Source: Bifidobacteriaceae bacterium
GTDB lineage: Bacteria; Actinomycetota; Actinomycetes; Actinomycetales; WQXJ01
Assembly (NCBI GenBank): GCA_031278655.1
Contig: JAITJZ010000134.1
Span: forward strand, 1 to 32,041
Length of the DNA stretch: 32,041 nucleotides
Reading direction: 5' to 3'
The position numbers and the translations under genes were made by a program. The notes under the pieces were generated by a model, which saw only the letters and a list, made by a program, of their open reading frames with translations, was not told the DNA's origin and made no database searches. Positions 22,417 through 30,365 of this stretch are shown here, piece by piece (position 1 is the first letter of the stretch; the number at the start of each line of letters is the position of its first letter).

Positions 22417-23277
22417 TCAGGGGCCGGGTCGGGCGGCCAGGACCGCTTGGTAGAGGGTTCGTTTGGACAGGCCGGCGGCGGCGGCGACCGATGCCGTGGC
22501 TTGTTTCAGGCCCGCGCCCGCGTCTACCAGCCGGTTGACTTCGCGGACAAGGGCGGTCAAGTCCTGGGGGGCGGCGGGCGCGCCGCCCCCGGGAGCGCCG
22601 CCTATCACCAGGGTGACCTCGCCTTTGAGTTCGCGCGCGGCCGCTTGCTCAGCCAGTTGGCCAAGCCCGCCGCGCAGGATTTCCTGGTGCGGTTTGGTCA
22701 ATTCGCGGGCGATGGCGGCCGGGCGGTCGGGGCCGAGGCGCGCGGCGGCCTCGGCCAAAGTGGCGGCCAGGCGGCGGGCCGCCTCGAAGACCACCAAGGT
22801 GCGCGGCTCGGCCGCGACCTGGTCCAACCAGGCCGTCCTGGCCCCGGCCGCCCGCGGCACAAAGCCGTCGAAGGCGAAGCGGTCGGTCGGCAGGCCGGAC
22901 AGGGCCAGGGCCGTCAGCACGGCTGACGGCCCGGGCGCGCAGGTGACCGGCACGCCTGCCGCGATGGCGGCCCTGACCAGGGCGAAGCCCGGATCGGAGA
23001 TCAGCGGCAGGCCGGCGTCCGAGACCACGGCCACCACGCCGGAGCGCGCCTGCTCCAGCAGCGAGTCGACCCGCGCGCGTTCGTTGTGGTCGTAGAAGGA
23101 GATCAACTGGCCGTCAATCCGAACCCCCAGCCGGGCGGCCAACTCGCGCAGGCGGCGGGTGTCTTCGGCGGCGATCACGTCAGCCGTCTCAAGCAGGCGG
23201 CGCAGGTGTTGCGAGGCGTCGGAGGCGTCGCCGATCGGTGTGGCTGCCAGCACAATGCCAGGGACCTTCGAGTTCAT
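22417..23277 (-). CDS. rsmI: 16S rRNA 2'-O-ribose C1402 methyltransferase (RsmI)
   Basis: 286 residues of the tetrapyrrole-methylase-like SAM fold. RsmI marks: VLAATPIGDASDASQHL (9-25), DVIAAEDTRRLRELAARLG (33-51), SFYDHNE (60-66), VVSDAGLPLISDPG (83-96) and APGPSAVLTALALSGLPTDRFAFDGFVPR. A Pro/Gly/Ala-rich linker precedes a C-terminal helix-turn-helix-like end (SVAAAAGLSKRTLYQAV). The enzyme methylates the ribose of C1402 in 16S rRNA at the decoding centre, using S-adenosylmethionine. It is divergent from the O-mannosyltransferase gene, a pairing conserved in many actinobacteria, with only 19 bases between the starts. Confidence 0.95.
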   Translation of the reverse strand: MNSKVPGIVLAATPIGDASDASQHLRRLLETADVIAAEDTRRLRELAARLGVRIDGQLISFYDHNERARVDSLLEQARSGVVAVVSDAGLPLISDPGFALVRAAIAAGVPVTCAPGPSAVLTALALSGLPTDRFAFDGFVPRAAGARTAWLDQVAAEPRTLVVFEAARRLAATLAEAAARLGPDRPAAIARELTKPHQEILRGGLGQLAEQAAARELKGEVTLVIGGAPGGGAPAAPQDLTALVREVNRLVDAGAGLKQATASVAAAAGLSKRTLYQAVLAARPGP

Positions 23278-23296
23278 ACCCGTACCATAAAGCGTT
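23278..23296. promoter_or_regulatory. Candidate bidirectional leaderless promoter (TACCATA) for rsmI and pmt
   Basis: The 19-base gap contains the heptamer TACCATA at 23283-23289. Read on the plus strand, TACCAT is a -10 box eight bases before the pmt GTG. Read on the minus strand, TATGGT is a -10 box six bases before the rsmI ATG. Neither start has a ribosome-binding site in the gap, which fits leaderless messages. No -35 boxes are evident. The two promoters would overlap almost completely. Confidence 0.45.
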
Positions 23297-25036
23297 GTGA
23301 CCGCCGAACCCAGCCGCCAGCCCCGATTGGGCGGCGCGGTTGGCGCGGTTGGCGTGACGCTGCTGGCCTTGGTGCTGCGGCTGTGGAAGCTCGGCGCGCC
23401 TCACAAACTGATATTCGATGAAACCTATTATGTCAAGGATGCTTATTCGCTGCTGACGCGCGGAGTTGAGCTCAAATGGGCCGAGGAGGCGAACGCCGCC
23501 TTCGAAGCCGGTGACTTCTCCGGCCTGCTCGCCGACCCCGCCTACGTGGTCCACCCGCCGGTCGGCAAGTGGCTGATCGCGTTCGGGATGTGGCTGTTCG
23601 GGCCGGAATCCTCGTTCGGGTGGCGCTTCTCGGCGGCGATCGCCGGGACGCTGGGCGTGCTGCTGACAATCCTGATCGGCTGGCGGTTGTTCCGCTCGCA
23701 GGCGCTCGGGCTGCTGGCGGGGCTGCTGGTGGCGGTGGACGGCATCTCGCTGGTGCTCTCGCGCAGCGGTCTGCTGGACATTTTCTTGATGCTGTTCGCC
23801 CTGTTGGCTCTGTGGCTGGTGTTGAAGGACCGCGCGGTCATGGATCGGCGCCTGGCTGAGCGAATGCGCCAGCCGATTGGGCACGGTCCGACCGGCGCCC
23901 CGATCTACCCCGGCCGGCGCGTCCAACCGGTCCGCCCTGGCGGCCCGGACGGCATCGGCAAACCCGGCGAAGACGGCATCGGAAAACCTGGAAAACCCGG
24001 CAAACCCAGCAAACCCAGCGGACCCCGCGAACCCGGCGGGCCCGGCTTGGGCATGCGCTGGTACCTGCTCGGCGCGGGCGTGGCGCTGGGGCTGGCCTGC
24101 GGCGTCAAGTGGTCCGGGCTGTACTTCCTGGCGGTTTACGGCCTGCTGGTGGTCTGCTGGGACGCGGCGGCGCGGCGGCGGGCCGGCCTCAGGGGCTGGC
24201 TGTGGACGGCGGTCTGGCGTGACGGGCTGAAGGCGTTCGCGCTGATGGTGCCGGTGGCGCTGGTTGTTTACGTGGCGTCCTGGACGGGCTGGCTGGCGAC
24301 CAAGGCCGGCTACCACCGCGACTGGGCTCAAACCCATCCGGGCGAGGGCGTCCAATGGCTGCCGGACGGACTGCGGTCGCTGGTCAAGTACCACCAGGAG
24401 GCGTGGGGCTTCCACACGACGCTGACCTCGGAGCACGATTACGAGTCCAACCCGGCGCTGTGGCTGCTGCAGGCCCGGCCGACATCGTTCTTCTACGAGT
24501 CCGAGCCGACCTGCGCCGCCGCCTCCTGCAGCCAAGCCATCACCGCCCTGGGCAATCCGCTGATCTGGTGGGTCGGCGTGATCGCCCTCGGGGTGGTTGT
24601 CTACCAGGCCATCGTCTGGGCCGACCGCCGCGCCTGGGCGATCCTCTGCGGCTACGTGGCCGGTTATGTGCCGTGGCTGTTCTTCGCCGAACGCACCATT
24701 TTCACCTTCTACACCGTTGCCTTTGTCCCGTTTGTGACGCTGGCCTTGGCTTATGCGGCGGGAGTCGTGATCGGCCCGGTGGGCGTCGGCCGGGCGGGCC
24801 TCCGTTCGGCGGGCGTCCGTTCGGCGGGCGGGTCCGTTCTTGGAGGCGTGTCCGGCTTCGCCGGCGTGTCCGGCTCGGCTGAACGCGCGGCGCGCGGACC
24901 GGCCCCGGTCGTGATAGTCGGTGTCGTGGTGGCCCTGATGCTGTTCGTCTCGGCCTTCTTCTGGCCGATCTGGACCGCCGAGTCGGTGCCGTACCAGTTC
25001 TGGCAGATGCACATGTGGTTCAGCTCTTGGGTTTGA
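23297..25036 (+). CDS. pmt: Protein O-mannosyltransferase (PMT family)
   Basis: 579 residues, GTG start. This polytopic membrane enzyme moves mannose from polyprenyl-phosphate-mannose to Ser/Thr of secreted proteins. The catalytic acidic pair is in LIFDETYYVKDAYSLL (Asp41-Glu42), VVHPPVGKWLIAFG carries the conserved HPP, and LSRSGLLDIFLMLFALLALW, GVKWSGLYFLAVYGL and FHTTLTSEHDYESNPALWLL are further family segments. Between residues about 205 and 250 is an unusual collagen-like linker rich in Gly, Lys and Pro (GKPGKPGKPSKPSGP). A second low-complexity loop near residue 500-530 comes from short tandem DNA duplications. The C-terminus MHMWFSSWV is typical. Likely targets are cell-surface lipoproteins with Pro/Ser/Thr-rich spacers. 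Confidence 0.94.
   Translation: MTAEPSRQPRLGGAVGAVGVTLLALVLRLWKLGAPHKLIFDETYYVKDAYSLLTRGVELKWAEEANAAFEAGDFSGLLADPAYVVHPPVGKWLIAFGMWLFGPESSFGWRFSAAIAGTLGVLLTILIGWRLFRSQALGLLAGLLVAVDGISLVLSRSGLLDIFLMLFALLALWLVLKDRAVMDRRLAERMRQPIGHGPTGAPIYPGRRVQPVRPGGPDGIGKPGEDGIGKPGKPGKPSKPSGPREPGGPGLGMRWYLLGAGVALGLACGVKWSGLYFLAVYGLLVVCWDAAARRRAGLRGWLWTAVWRDGLKAFALMVPVALVVYVASWTGWLATKAGYHRDWAQTHPGEGVQWLPDGLRSLVKYHQEAWGFHTTLTSEHDYESNPALWLLQARPTSFFYESEPTCAAASCSQAITALGNPLIWWVGVIALGVVVYQAIVWADRRAWAILCGYVAGYVPWLFFAERTIFTFYTVAFVPFVTLALAYAAGVVIGPVGVGRAGLRSAGVRSAGGSVLGGVSGFAGVSGSAERAARGPAPVVIVGVVVALMLFVSAFFWPIWTAESVPYQFWQMHMWFSSWV
24801..24830. repeat. 15-bp perfect tandem duplication inside pmt
   Basis: TCCGTTCGGCGGGCG occurs twice head to tail (24801-24815 and 24816-24830) and keeps the reading frame. 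A related pair (GGCGTGTCCGGCT, twice) lies shortly downstream around 24845-24875. They encode a Gly/Ser/Ala-rich loop absent from standard family members. Confidence 0.8.
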
Positions 25037-25047
25037 ACGCCCCACCC

Positions 25048-25068
25048 GGGAGGACCTTTGGTTCTCCC
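25048..25068 (+). terminator. Hairpin after pmt, possible terminator
   Basis: GGGAGGACC (25048-25056) and GGTTCTCCC (25060-25068) pair over nine bases with one G-U, closing a three-base TTT loop. It starts 11 bases after the pmt stop. There is no U-tract, so termination is only a suggestion. Confidence 0.45.
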
Positions 25069-25092
25069 TGTCCGATGCCGTGCGGTAAGGTT

Positions 25093-25106
25093 TTCGGGTA
25101 CCCGAA
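25093..25106. promoter_or_regulatory. Palindromic operator candidate upstream of the Nramp gene
   Basis: TTCGGGTACCCGAA is a perfect 14-bp palindrome in an A/T-richer patch 66 bases before the Nramp ATG. A repeated half-site TTTCGGGT follows at 25114-25121. TAAGGT at 25086-25091 could be the -10 box, which would put the palindrome over the transcription start. The position suggests control by a metal-responsive DtxR/MntR-type repressor. That regulator assignment is an inference from the target gene. Confidence 0.5.
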
Positions 25107-25172
25107 CTTTTTGTTTCGGGTCGCCTTTGGGTGAGCTTGCCCAAGTCAGCGGGACAGAACCAGGAGGGGACC

Positions 25173-26513
25173 ATGGCCGCGGCGCAATCCGCCGATGACG
25201 CGCCCGCGGCCGAGCCGTCGCCGCCCGCCGCCCCGGCCGAGCCGTCGCCGCCCGCCGCCGCGGGCGAGCCGTCGCCGCCCGCCGCCGCGGGCGGTCGCAA
25301 AGCCAGAGCCCGAGCCCGCACACTGCGCCTGTTCGGCCCGGCCTTCGTGGCGGCGGTGGCGTATGTCGACCCGGGCAATGTGGCGGCCAACCTGACGGCT
25401 GGCGCGCGTTACGGCTACCTCCTGGTCTGGGTGCTGGTGGCGGCCAACGCCATCGCCGTGCTGGTGCAATACCTGAGCGCCAAGCTGGGGATCGCCACCG
25501 GCCAGTCGCTGCCGCAGATGCTGGCCGCGCGCCTGGGGCGCTGGGGGCGGTACGCCTACTTCGGACAAGCCGAAGTCGTCGCCATCGCCACCGACCTGGC
25601 GGAAGTGATTGGCGGGGCGCTGGCCCTGAACCTGCTGTTCGGCGTGCCGCTGTTGATGGGGGGAATCATCACCGGCGCCGTCTCGCTGGCGATCCTGATG
25701 GTCCAGACGCGGCGGGGCCAGCGCTCCTTCGAATTGGTCATCACCGGCATGCTGGTCATCATCACCATTGGGTTCGTCTCCGGGCTGGTCATCTCCCCGA
25801 TCCAGCCGGGGGAGGCGCTGGCGGGGCTGGCGCCCCGATTCCAGGGTTCGGACTCGGTGCTGCTGGCAGCCTCGATGCTGGGCGCGACGGTCATGCCGCA
25901 CGCCGTCTACCTGCACTCGTCGCTGACCCGCGACCGTCACGGGCTGGTGACCGATCCGGCCAAACGCCGCCACCTGATCCGGGCGACGCGCTGGGATGTG
26001 CTCTGCGCGCTGGTCGTGGCCGGCTCGGTCAACATCGCCATGCTGGTGCTGGCGGCCGCCAACCTGCGCGGCGTCACCGGCACCGATTCGATCGAAGGCG
26101 CCCACGCCGCCATCGCGCACTACCTGGGCCCCACCGTGGGCGTCGTCTTCGCCATCGGGCTGCTTTTCTCCGGCCTGGCCTCGACCTCGGTGGGGGCTTA
26201 CGCCGGCGCCGAAATCGCCTACGGGTTCCTTGGGCTGCGCCTGCCCGTGCTGGTGGTCCGCGCGGCCACCCTGGTCCCGGCGCTGCTGGTGCTGGCGTTG
26301 GCGCAGTCGCCCACCTGGGCGCTGGTCATCTCCCAGGTGGTCCTGTCCTTCGGCATCCCCTTCGCGGTCATTCCCCTGGCCTGGCTGACCGGGCGGCGAT
26401 CCGTCATGGGCGCGGAGGCGAACAGGCGCCTGACACAGGTCGCCGCCTGGATCGCCACCGCGCTGATCGTGGCCCTGAACCTGGCCCTGGTCTACCTCAC
26501 GGCCCGCGCCTGA
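25173..26513 (+). CDS. mntH: Nramp-family divalent metal transporter (MntH type)
   Basis: 446 residues from the ATG at 25173, chosen for the strong AGGAGGGG just upstream. The first 45 residues are a Pro/Ala-rich extension made of three nine-residue repeats like AEPSPPAAP, then a basic stretch. Membrane segment 1 holds the metal-binding VAYVDPGNVAANLTAG (DPGN at 66-69), and segment 6 the second binding site in MLGATVMPHAVYLHSSLTRD. GQSLPQML and about eleven segments in total agree with Nramp. These proteins import Mn(II) or Fe(II) with protons across the cell membrane. The extension is unusual for the family and probably stays in the cytoplasm. Confidence 0.95.
   Translation: MAAAQSADDAPAAEPSPPAAPAEPSPPAAAGEPSPPAAAGGRKARARARTLRLFGPAFVAAVAYVDPGNVAANLTAGARYGYLLVWVLVAANAIAVLVQYLSAKLGIATGQSLPQMLAARLGRWGRYAYFGQAEVVAIATDLAEVIGGALALNLLFGVPLLMGGIITGAVSLAILMVQTRRGQRSFELVITGMLVIITIGFVSGLVISPIQPGEALAGLAPRFQGSDSVLLAASMLGATVMPHAVYLHSSLTRDRHGLVTDPAKRRHLIRATRWDVLCALVVAGSVNIAMLVLAAANLRGVTGTDSIEGAHAAIAHYLGPTVGVVFAIGLLFSGLASTSVGAYAGAEIAYGFLGLRLPVLVVRAATLVPALLVLALAQSPTWALVISQVVLSFGIPFAVIPLAWLTGRRSVMGAEANRRLTQVAAWIATALIVALNLALVYLTARA
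25209..25289. repeat. 27-bp tandem repeat, three units, in the mntH N-terminal extension
   Basis: Three adjacent 27-bp units (25209-25235, 25236-25262, 25263-25289) encode AEPSPPAAP, AEPSPPAAA and GEPSPPAAA. They differ at only a few bases, so the expansion looks recent. Confidence 0.88.
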
Positions 26514-26547
26514 CCGGGCCGGGCCGCGGGCCGCGGCTCGCGCGGAT

Positions 26548-27495
26548 TCACAGGACCTGGTTGGTGGGCCGCTGGCCGCGCGCGAACTGAACCAGTTGGT
26601 CGAGGCAGACCGCGTAAGCCCGTTCGAAGAAACCGCGCACCGCTCCGCCGATGTGCGGAGTTATGACCGCGCCCGGCAGGCGCCACAACTCGTGGTCGGG
26701 CGCCAACGGCTCCGGGTCGGTCACGTCCAGGGCCGCCCGCAGCCGACCCGACCGCAGTTCCGCCACCAGCGCCGACGTGCGCACAACCGCGCCCCGGCCA
26801 ACATTGACCAGCACCGCCCCGTCCTTCATCCGAGCCAGGAACTCGGCCCCCACCAGCCCCCGGGTCTCGTCGGTCAGCGGCAGCGTCGAAACCACCGCGT
26901 CAGCGTCCGCCAGCAGGTCAAACACTTGCCCGATGCCGTGCACGCCGTCACGCTGGCCGCGTCCGGTCAGGCGCACAACAGCGCCGCAAGCCTCAGCCCG
27001 CGTCTGGAATTGGCGGGCCAAATCGCCGGCGCCCAGAACCACGATGACCGACCCGAAGACCGAGTCGCCCATCGGCCGCATCAGGCGCCCCGCCTGCCCC
27101 TCGGCGCGGGATTCGGCGAAACGCCGCATCGACGCGATCAGCAAGCCCAACGCCAATTCGGCCACCACCTGCCCGTTGGCCCCGCGGGCTGTGCCCAGCC
27201 CGACCCCTGGCGGCAGGCGATCCGTCAGATGGTCGTAGCCGGATGAGACCACCTGGACGTACTCCAGGCCGGGGGCGCCCGCCAACTCGGCGTCGAACTC
27301 CTCCAAACTCCGCACCACCGAAATCAGGGCCTTGGCGGAAACCGCGCCAGACGGCATCGGCCGGCCGGTGTCATAGATGATCGGGGCGAGCTCGGGGCGG
27401 CCCCGGGCGGCGGCGAGCGCCGGGCGCGGCACCAAGACTGGAAGGGGCGCCACTACTGGCGCGGGGGGCGGGGATGGCGCGGCCGAACTTGTCAC
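26548..27495 (-). CDS. D-2-hydroxyacid dehydrogenase (NAD(P)-dependent)
   Basis: 315 residues, GTG start at 27495. The C-terminal Rossmann domain starts with [22 protein letters not shown] (GxGxxA type). The active-site set is present: Arg in [16 protein letters not shown], Glu in [15 protein letters not shown] and His in [17 protein letters not shown]. Such enzymes interconvert 2-oxoacids and D-2-hydroxyacids, or act as glyoxylate/hydroxypyruvate reductases; the exact substrate cannot be read here. The first 25 residues are Pro/Ala-rich and weakly conserved. It converges on mntH and is divergent from ilvD with 18 bases between starts. Confidence 0.88.
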   Translation of the reverse strand: MTSSAAPSPPPAPVVAPLPVLVPRPALAAARGRPELAPIIYDTGRPMPSGAVSAKALISVVRSLEEFDAELAGAPGLEYVQVVSSGYDHLTDRLPPGVGLGTARGANGQVVAELALGLLIASMRRFAESRAEGQAGRLMRPMGDSVFGSVIVVLGAGDLARQFQTRAEACGAVVRLTGRGQRDGVHGIGQVFDLLADADAVVSTLPLTDETRGLVGAEFLARMKDGAVLVNVGRGAVVRTSALVAELRSGRLRAALDVTDPEPLAPDHELWRLPGAVITPHIGGAVRGFFERAYAVCLDQLVQFARGQRPTNQVL

Positions 27496-27513
27496 AAGGC
27501 TACGCTAGGCCAC
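27496..27513. promoter_or_regulatory. Candidate bidirectional leaderless promoter (TACGCTA) for ilvD and the dehydrogenase
   Basis: The 18-base gap contains TACGCTA at 27501-27507. TACGCT on the plus strand ends seven bases before the ilvD ATG. TAGCGT on the minus strand ends six bases before the dehydrogenase GTG. No ribosome-binding site stands before either start. The geometry matches the rsmI/pmt gap. Confidence 0.45.
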
Positions 27514-29430
27514 ATGCCTAAACTCCGCTCGGACTTGCTGATGACTGGGCGCAACATGGCGGGCGCGCGGGCGCTGCTGCGCGCGGCCGGGGTGGCGCGC
27601 GAGGATTTCGGCAAGCCGATCATCGCCGTCGCCAACTCGTTCACGGAGTTCGTCCCCGGACACACCCATCTGGCGCCGGTCGGGCGGCTGGTCTGCGAGG
27701 CGATCCATGAGGCCGGCGGGATCGCGCGCGAGTTCAACACCATCGCGGTGGACGACGGCATCGCCATGGGCCACGACGGCATGCTTTATTCGCTGCCGAG
27801 CCGCGAATTGATCGCGGACAGCGTCGAGTACATGGTCGCCGCGCACCGGGCTGACGCGCTCATCTGCATCTCGAACTGCGACAAGATCACGCCGGGCATG
27901 GCCATGGCGGCGATGCGCCTGAACCTGCCGACGGTCTTCGTCTCCGGCGGCCCCATGGAGGGCGGGCGGGCGGTGCTGCCCAGCGGCGGCGAGCGCGGGC
28001 AACTCGACCTCGTCTCGGCCATCGCCGACTCCGCCAACCCGGCGGTCAGCGATCAAGACCTGGCGGCCATCGAGGAGGGCGCCTGCCCCACCTGCGGCTC
28101 CTGCTCCGGAATGTTCACGGCCAACTCGATGAACTGCCTGCTCGAAGCGATGGGCTTGGCCCTGCCGGGCAACGGCACACTGCTGGCCACCCACACCGAC
28201 CGGGCCCAGTTGTTCCGCCGCGCTGGCGCCCTGGTGGTGGAGTTGGCCCGGCGTTACTACGACCACGATGACGAGTCGGCGCTGCCGCGCTCGATCGCCA
28301 CTGCCCAGGCCTTCGAGAACGCGATGACCTTGGACATCGCCATGGGCGGGTCCACCAACACGGTCCTGCACGTCCTGGCGATCGCGCGCGAGGCGGGGGT
28401 CGATTTCACGCTGCACCACATTGAGCGGCTGAGCCACCGCGTGCCCTGCATTTGCAAGGTGGCCCCCAACGGCACGGCCCTGATCCAGGATGTGCACCGG
28501 GCCGGGGGCGTCCCGGCGATCCTCGGTGAGCTTAGCCGCGCCGGCCTGTTCCACGCCGATGTCCGCACCGTTCACTCGCCTGACGTGGAGACTTGGCTGG
28601 GCTTGTGGGATGTGCGCGGCGGGCGGGCGCTGGCCGAGGCGGAGACGCTGTTCCGGGCCGCGCCCGGCGGGCGCCCCTCGCCGGCGGCCTTCACCCAGTC
28701 GGAACGCTATCCGCAGTTGGACCTCGATCCGGCCGGCGGGGTCATCCGCGACGTGGCGCACGCCTTCACCGCCGACGGCGGTCTGGCCGTCCTGCGCGGC
28801 AATCTGGCGCCCGATGGCGCGGTCGTCAAGACCGCGGGGGTGGACCAGTCGATTTGGCGTTTCGAGGGTCCGGCCATCGTTTTCGAGTCCCAGGACGATG
28901 CCGTCGCCGGGATTTTGGGGGGAAAGGTCCAGGCCGGGCACGTCATAGTGATCCGCTACGAGGGTCCGTCCGGGGGGCCGGGCATGCAAGAGATGCTTTA
29001 TCCGACGTCGTTCCTGAAGGGTCGCGGGCTGGGCAAGCAATGCGCGCTGATCACCGACGGCCGCTTCTCCGGGGGGACTTCGGGGCTGTCGATTGGGCAC
29101 GTCTCGCCGGAGGCGGCGGCGGGCGGGCTGATCGCTTTGATCGAGGACGGCGACCGGGTCGTGATCGACATCCCCGCCCGCGAACTGCGGCTCGACGTCA
29201 GCGACGAGGACTTGGCCGCCCGGCGTGATGTGCTGGAAGAAGGCGTGGGGTACCGGCCGGCCGGACGGCATCGTCCAATTTCGTTGGCGCTGCGAACCTA
29301 TGCCGCCTTGGCGACCTCCGCAGACAAGGGCGCGGTGCGCGACCTGGGGCGCTTGGCCTCGCCGGCGGAGCGTTCCGGGTTCGGCGGGCGTTCCGGGTTC
29401 GGCGGGCGCGGCCCCAAGGGTCCCTTGTGA
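27514..29430 (+). CDS. ilvD: Dihydroxy-acid dehydratase (IlvD)
   Basis: 638 residues. The enzyme dehydrates 2,3-dihydroxy-isovalerate and -methylvalerate, the third common step of valine, isoleucine and leucine synthesis, using an Fe-S cluster. Signatures: [41 protein letters not shown] with a cluster cysteine, [21 protein letters not shown] with another, [11 protein letters not shown] and the C-terminal [22 protein letters not shown] with the catalytic Ser. Length slightly exceeds the usual 555-620 because of a C-terminal tail containing RSGFGG twice, encoded by an 18-bp tandem duplication. The TGA overlaps the GTG of the next gene (GTGA), which couples it to an ABC exporter. Confidence 0.97.
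   Translation: MPKLRSDLLMTGRNMAGARALLRAAGVAREDFGKPIIAVANSFTEFVPGHTHLAPVGRLVCEAIHEAGGIAREFNTIAVDDGIAMGHDGMLYSLPSRELIADSVEYMVAAHRADALICISNCDKITPGMAMAAMRLNLPTVFVSGGPMEGGRAVLPSGGERGQLDLVSAIADSANPAVSDQDLAAIEEGACPTCGSCSGMFTANSMNCLLEAMGLALPGNGTLLATHTDRAQLFRRAGALVVELARRYYDHDDESALPRSIATAQAFENAMTLDIAMGGSTNTVLHVLAIAREAGVDFTLHHIERLSHRVPCICKVAPNGTALIQDVHRAGGVPAILGELSRAGLFHADVRTVHSPDVETWLGLWDVRGGRALAEAETLFRAAPGGRPSPAAFTQSERYPQLDLDPAGGVIRDVAHAFTADGGLAVLRGNLAPDGAVVKTAGVDQSIWRFEGPAIVFESQDDAVAGILGGKVQAGHVIVIRYEGPSGGPGMQEMLYPTSFLKGRGLGKQCALITDGRFSGGTSGLSIGHVSPEAAAGGLIALIEDGDRVVIDIPARELRLDVSDEDLAARRDVLEEGVGYRPAGRHRPISLALRTYAALATSADKGAVRDLGRLASPAERSGFGGRSGFGGRGPKGPL
29371..29406. repeat. 18-bp perfect tandem duplication at the ilvD 3' end
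   Basis: CGTTCCGGGTTCGGCGGG occurs at 29371-29388 and 29389-29406. It adds a second RSGFGG to the protein tail and keeps the frame to the overlapping stop. Confidence 0.88.
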
Positions 29431-30365
29431 GCGCCGCCGTCACCGTGGTTGACCTGGTCAAACGCTACCGTCGGACGGTGGCGCTGGATCACGTCGGGCT
29501 GGAGTTCGAGGAGGGCTTGATCCACGGGCTGTTTGGGCACAACGGCGCCGGCAAGACGACCCTGATGTCGATCATCACGGCGCAGGTGGCGCCGACCTCC
29601 GGGCAGGCGCTGGTTTACGGCCAGCGTCCCTACGAGCACGCCGGCGTGCTGCAGCGGATGTGTTTCATCCGCGAGGGGCAGGGTTACCCGAATGACGCCC
29701 GCGCCATCGACGCCTTCAACGCCGCTCGCATGTTTTATCCGCGCTGGGACGCCGCCCTGGCCGATCATCTGATCAGCGCCCTGGCGATTCCGTTGAACCA
29801 ACGGGTGCGGCGGATGTCGCGGGGGCAGAACTCGGCGGTCGGGGTGACCATCGGGTTGGCGGCGCGGGCCGATGTGACCTTCTTCGACGAGCCCTATCTG
29901 GGCTTGGACGCGATGGCGCGCCAGGTCTTCTACGAGGCGCTGGCCGCCTCTTACGCCCGCGACCCGCGCACCATTGTGCTCTCCAGCCACCTGATCGATG
30001 AGGTCGCGCCGCTGGTGGCGAAGGTGGTGGTGCTGGATCACGCCCGCGTGCTGATCGACCAGGACCGGGGCGCCCTGTTGGGGCGGGCGGCCCGGGTGAT
30101 CGGCCCCGCCGAGGCGGTGGCGGCTTTCGCCAGCGGGCGCGAGGTGATTGGCGTCGAGGCCATGGGGCCGTACCTGGCGCTGACAGTGATGGGGCCGCTC
30201 AGCGCCAAGGATCTGGACTGGCTGACCGCCAGCGCCTTGACCGTCGAGGGCGTTTCGCTGCAGCAACTCGTGATCCATCTGACCCGCCCGCGCGGGCCTG
30301 CGCCCCAGGCCGGGCCCCTGGCCGGCGCCCAGCCCGCGCGGCCGAGCGAAGGCGGCGCCCCGTGA
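29427..30365 (+). CDS. ABC transporter ATP-binding protein (YtrB/BcrA-like)
   Basis: 312 residues, GTG start overlapping the ilvD stop. Walker A is GHNGAGKTT (37-45, His replacing the usual Pro), the Q-loop lies in [12 protein letters not shown], the signature is MSRGQNSAV (130-138, degenerate from LSGGQ), Walker B is DVTFFDEP (149-156) and the switch histidine is in [11 protein letters not shown]. The signature variant is common in YtrB-like exporters of Gram-positive bacteria. A C-terminal part of about 100 residues ends in Pro/Ala-rich sequence. It powers the membrane protein encoded next. The substrate is unknown; relatives export peptides or respond to cell-wall stress, often next to a GntR regulator that is not present here. 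Confidence 0.9.
   Translation: MSAAVTVVDLVKRYRRTVALDHVGLEFEEGLIHGLFGHNGAGKTTLMSIITAQVAPTSGQALVYGQRPYEHAGVLQRMCFIREGQGYPNDARAIDAFNAARMFYPRWDAALADHLISALAIPLNQRVRRMSRGQNSAVGVTIGLAARADVTFFDEPYLGLDAMARQVFYEALAASYARDPRTIVLSSHLIDEVAPLVAKVVVLDHARVLIDQDRGALLGRAARVIGPAEAVAAFASGREVIGVEAMGPYLALTVMGPLSAKDLDWLTASALTVEGVSLQQLVIHLTRPRGPAPQAGPLAGAQPARPSEGGAP

Noticed and set aside
14103-25084. Shared 15-mer GTCCGATGCCGTGCG at 14103 and 25070, and many CGATGCCG/CGGCATCG words
   Set aside because: By rough estimate from base composition, several shared 15-mers are expected by chance in a GC-rich window of this size, and most copies of the 8-mer fall in coding Asp-Ala-Val or Asp-Gly-Ile contexts.
23189-25390. 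Long minus-strand open frame (733 codons) across pmt and its flanks
   Set aside because: It is antisense to a well-supported membrane enzyme, its translation is Arg/Pro/Ala/Gln-rich with no domain, and it overlaps the start of rsmI. It reflects high GC content.
27505-29271. Minus-strand open frame of 588 codons opposite ilvD
   Set aside because: Composition is typical of a GC-driven shadow frame (Arg, Gly, His, Asp rich) and the plus-strand IlvD signatures are unequivocal.
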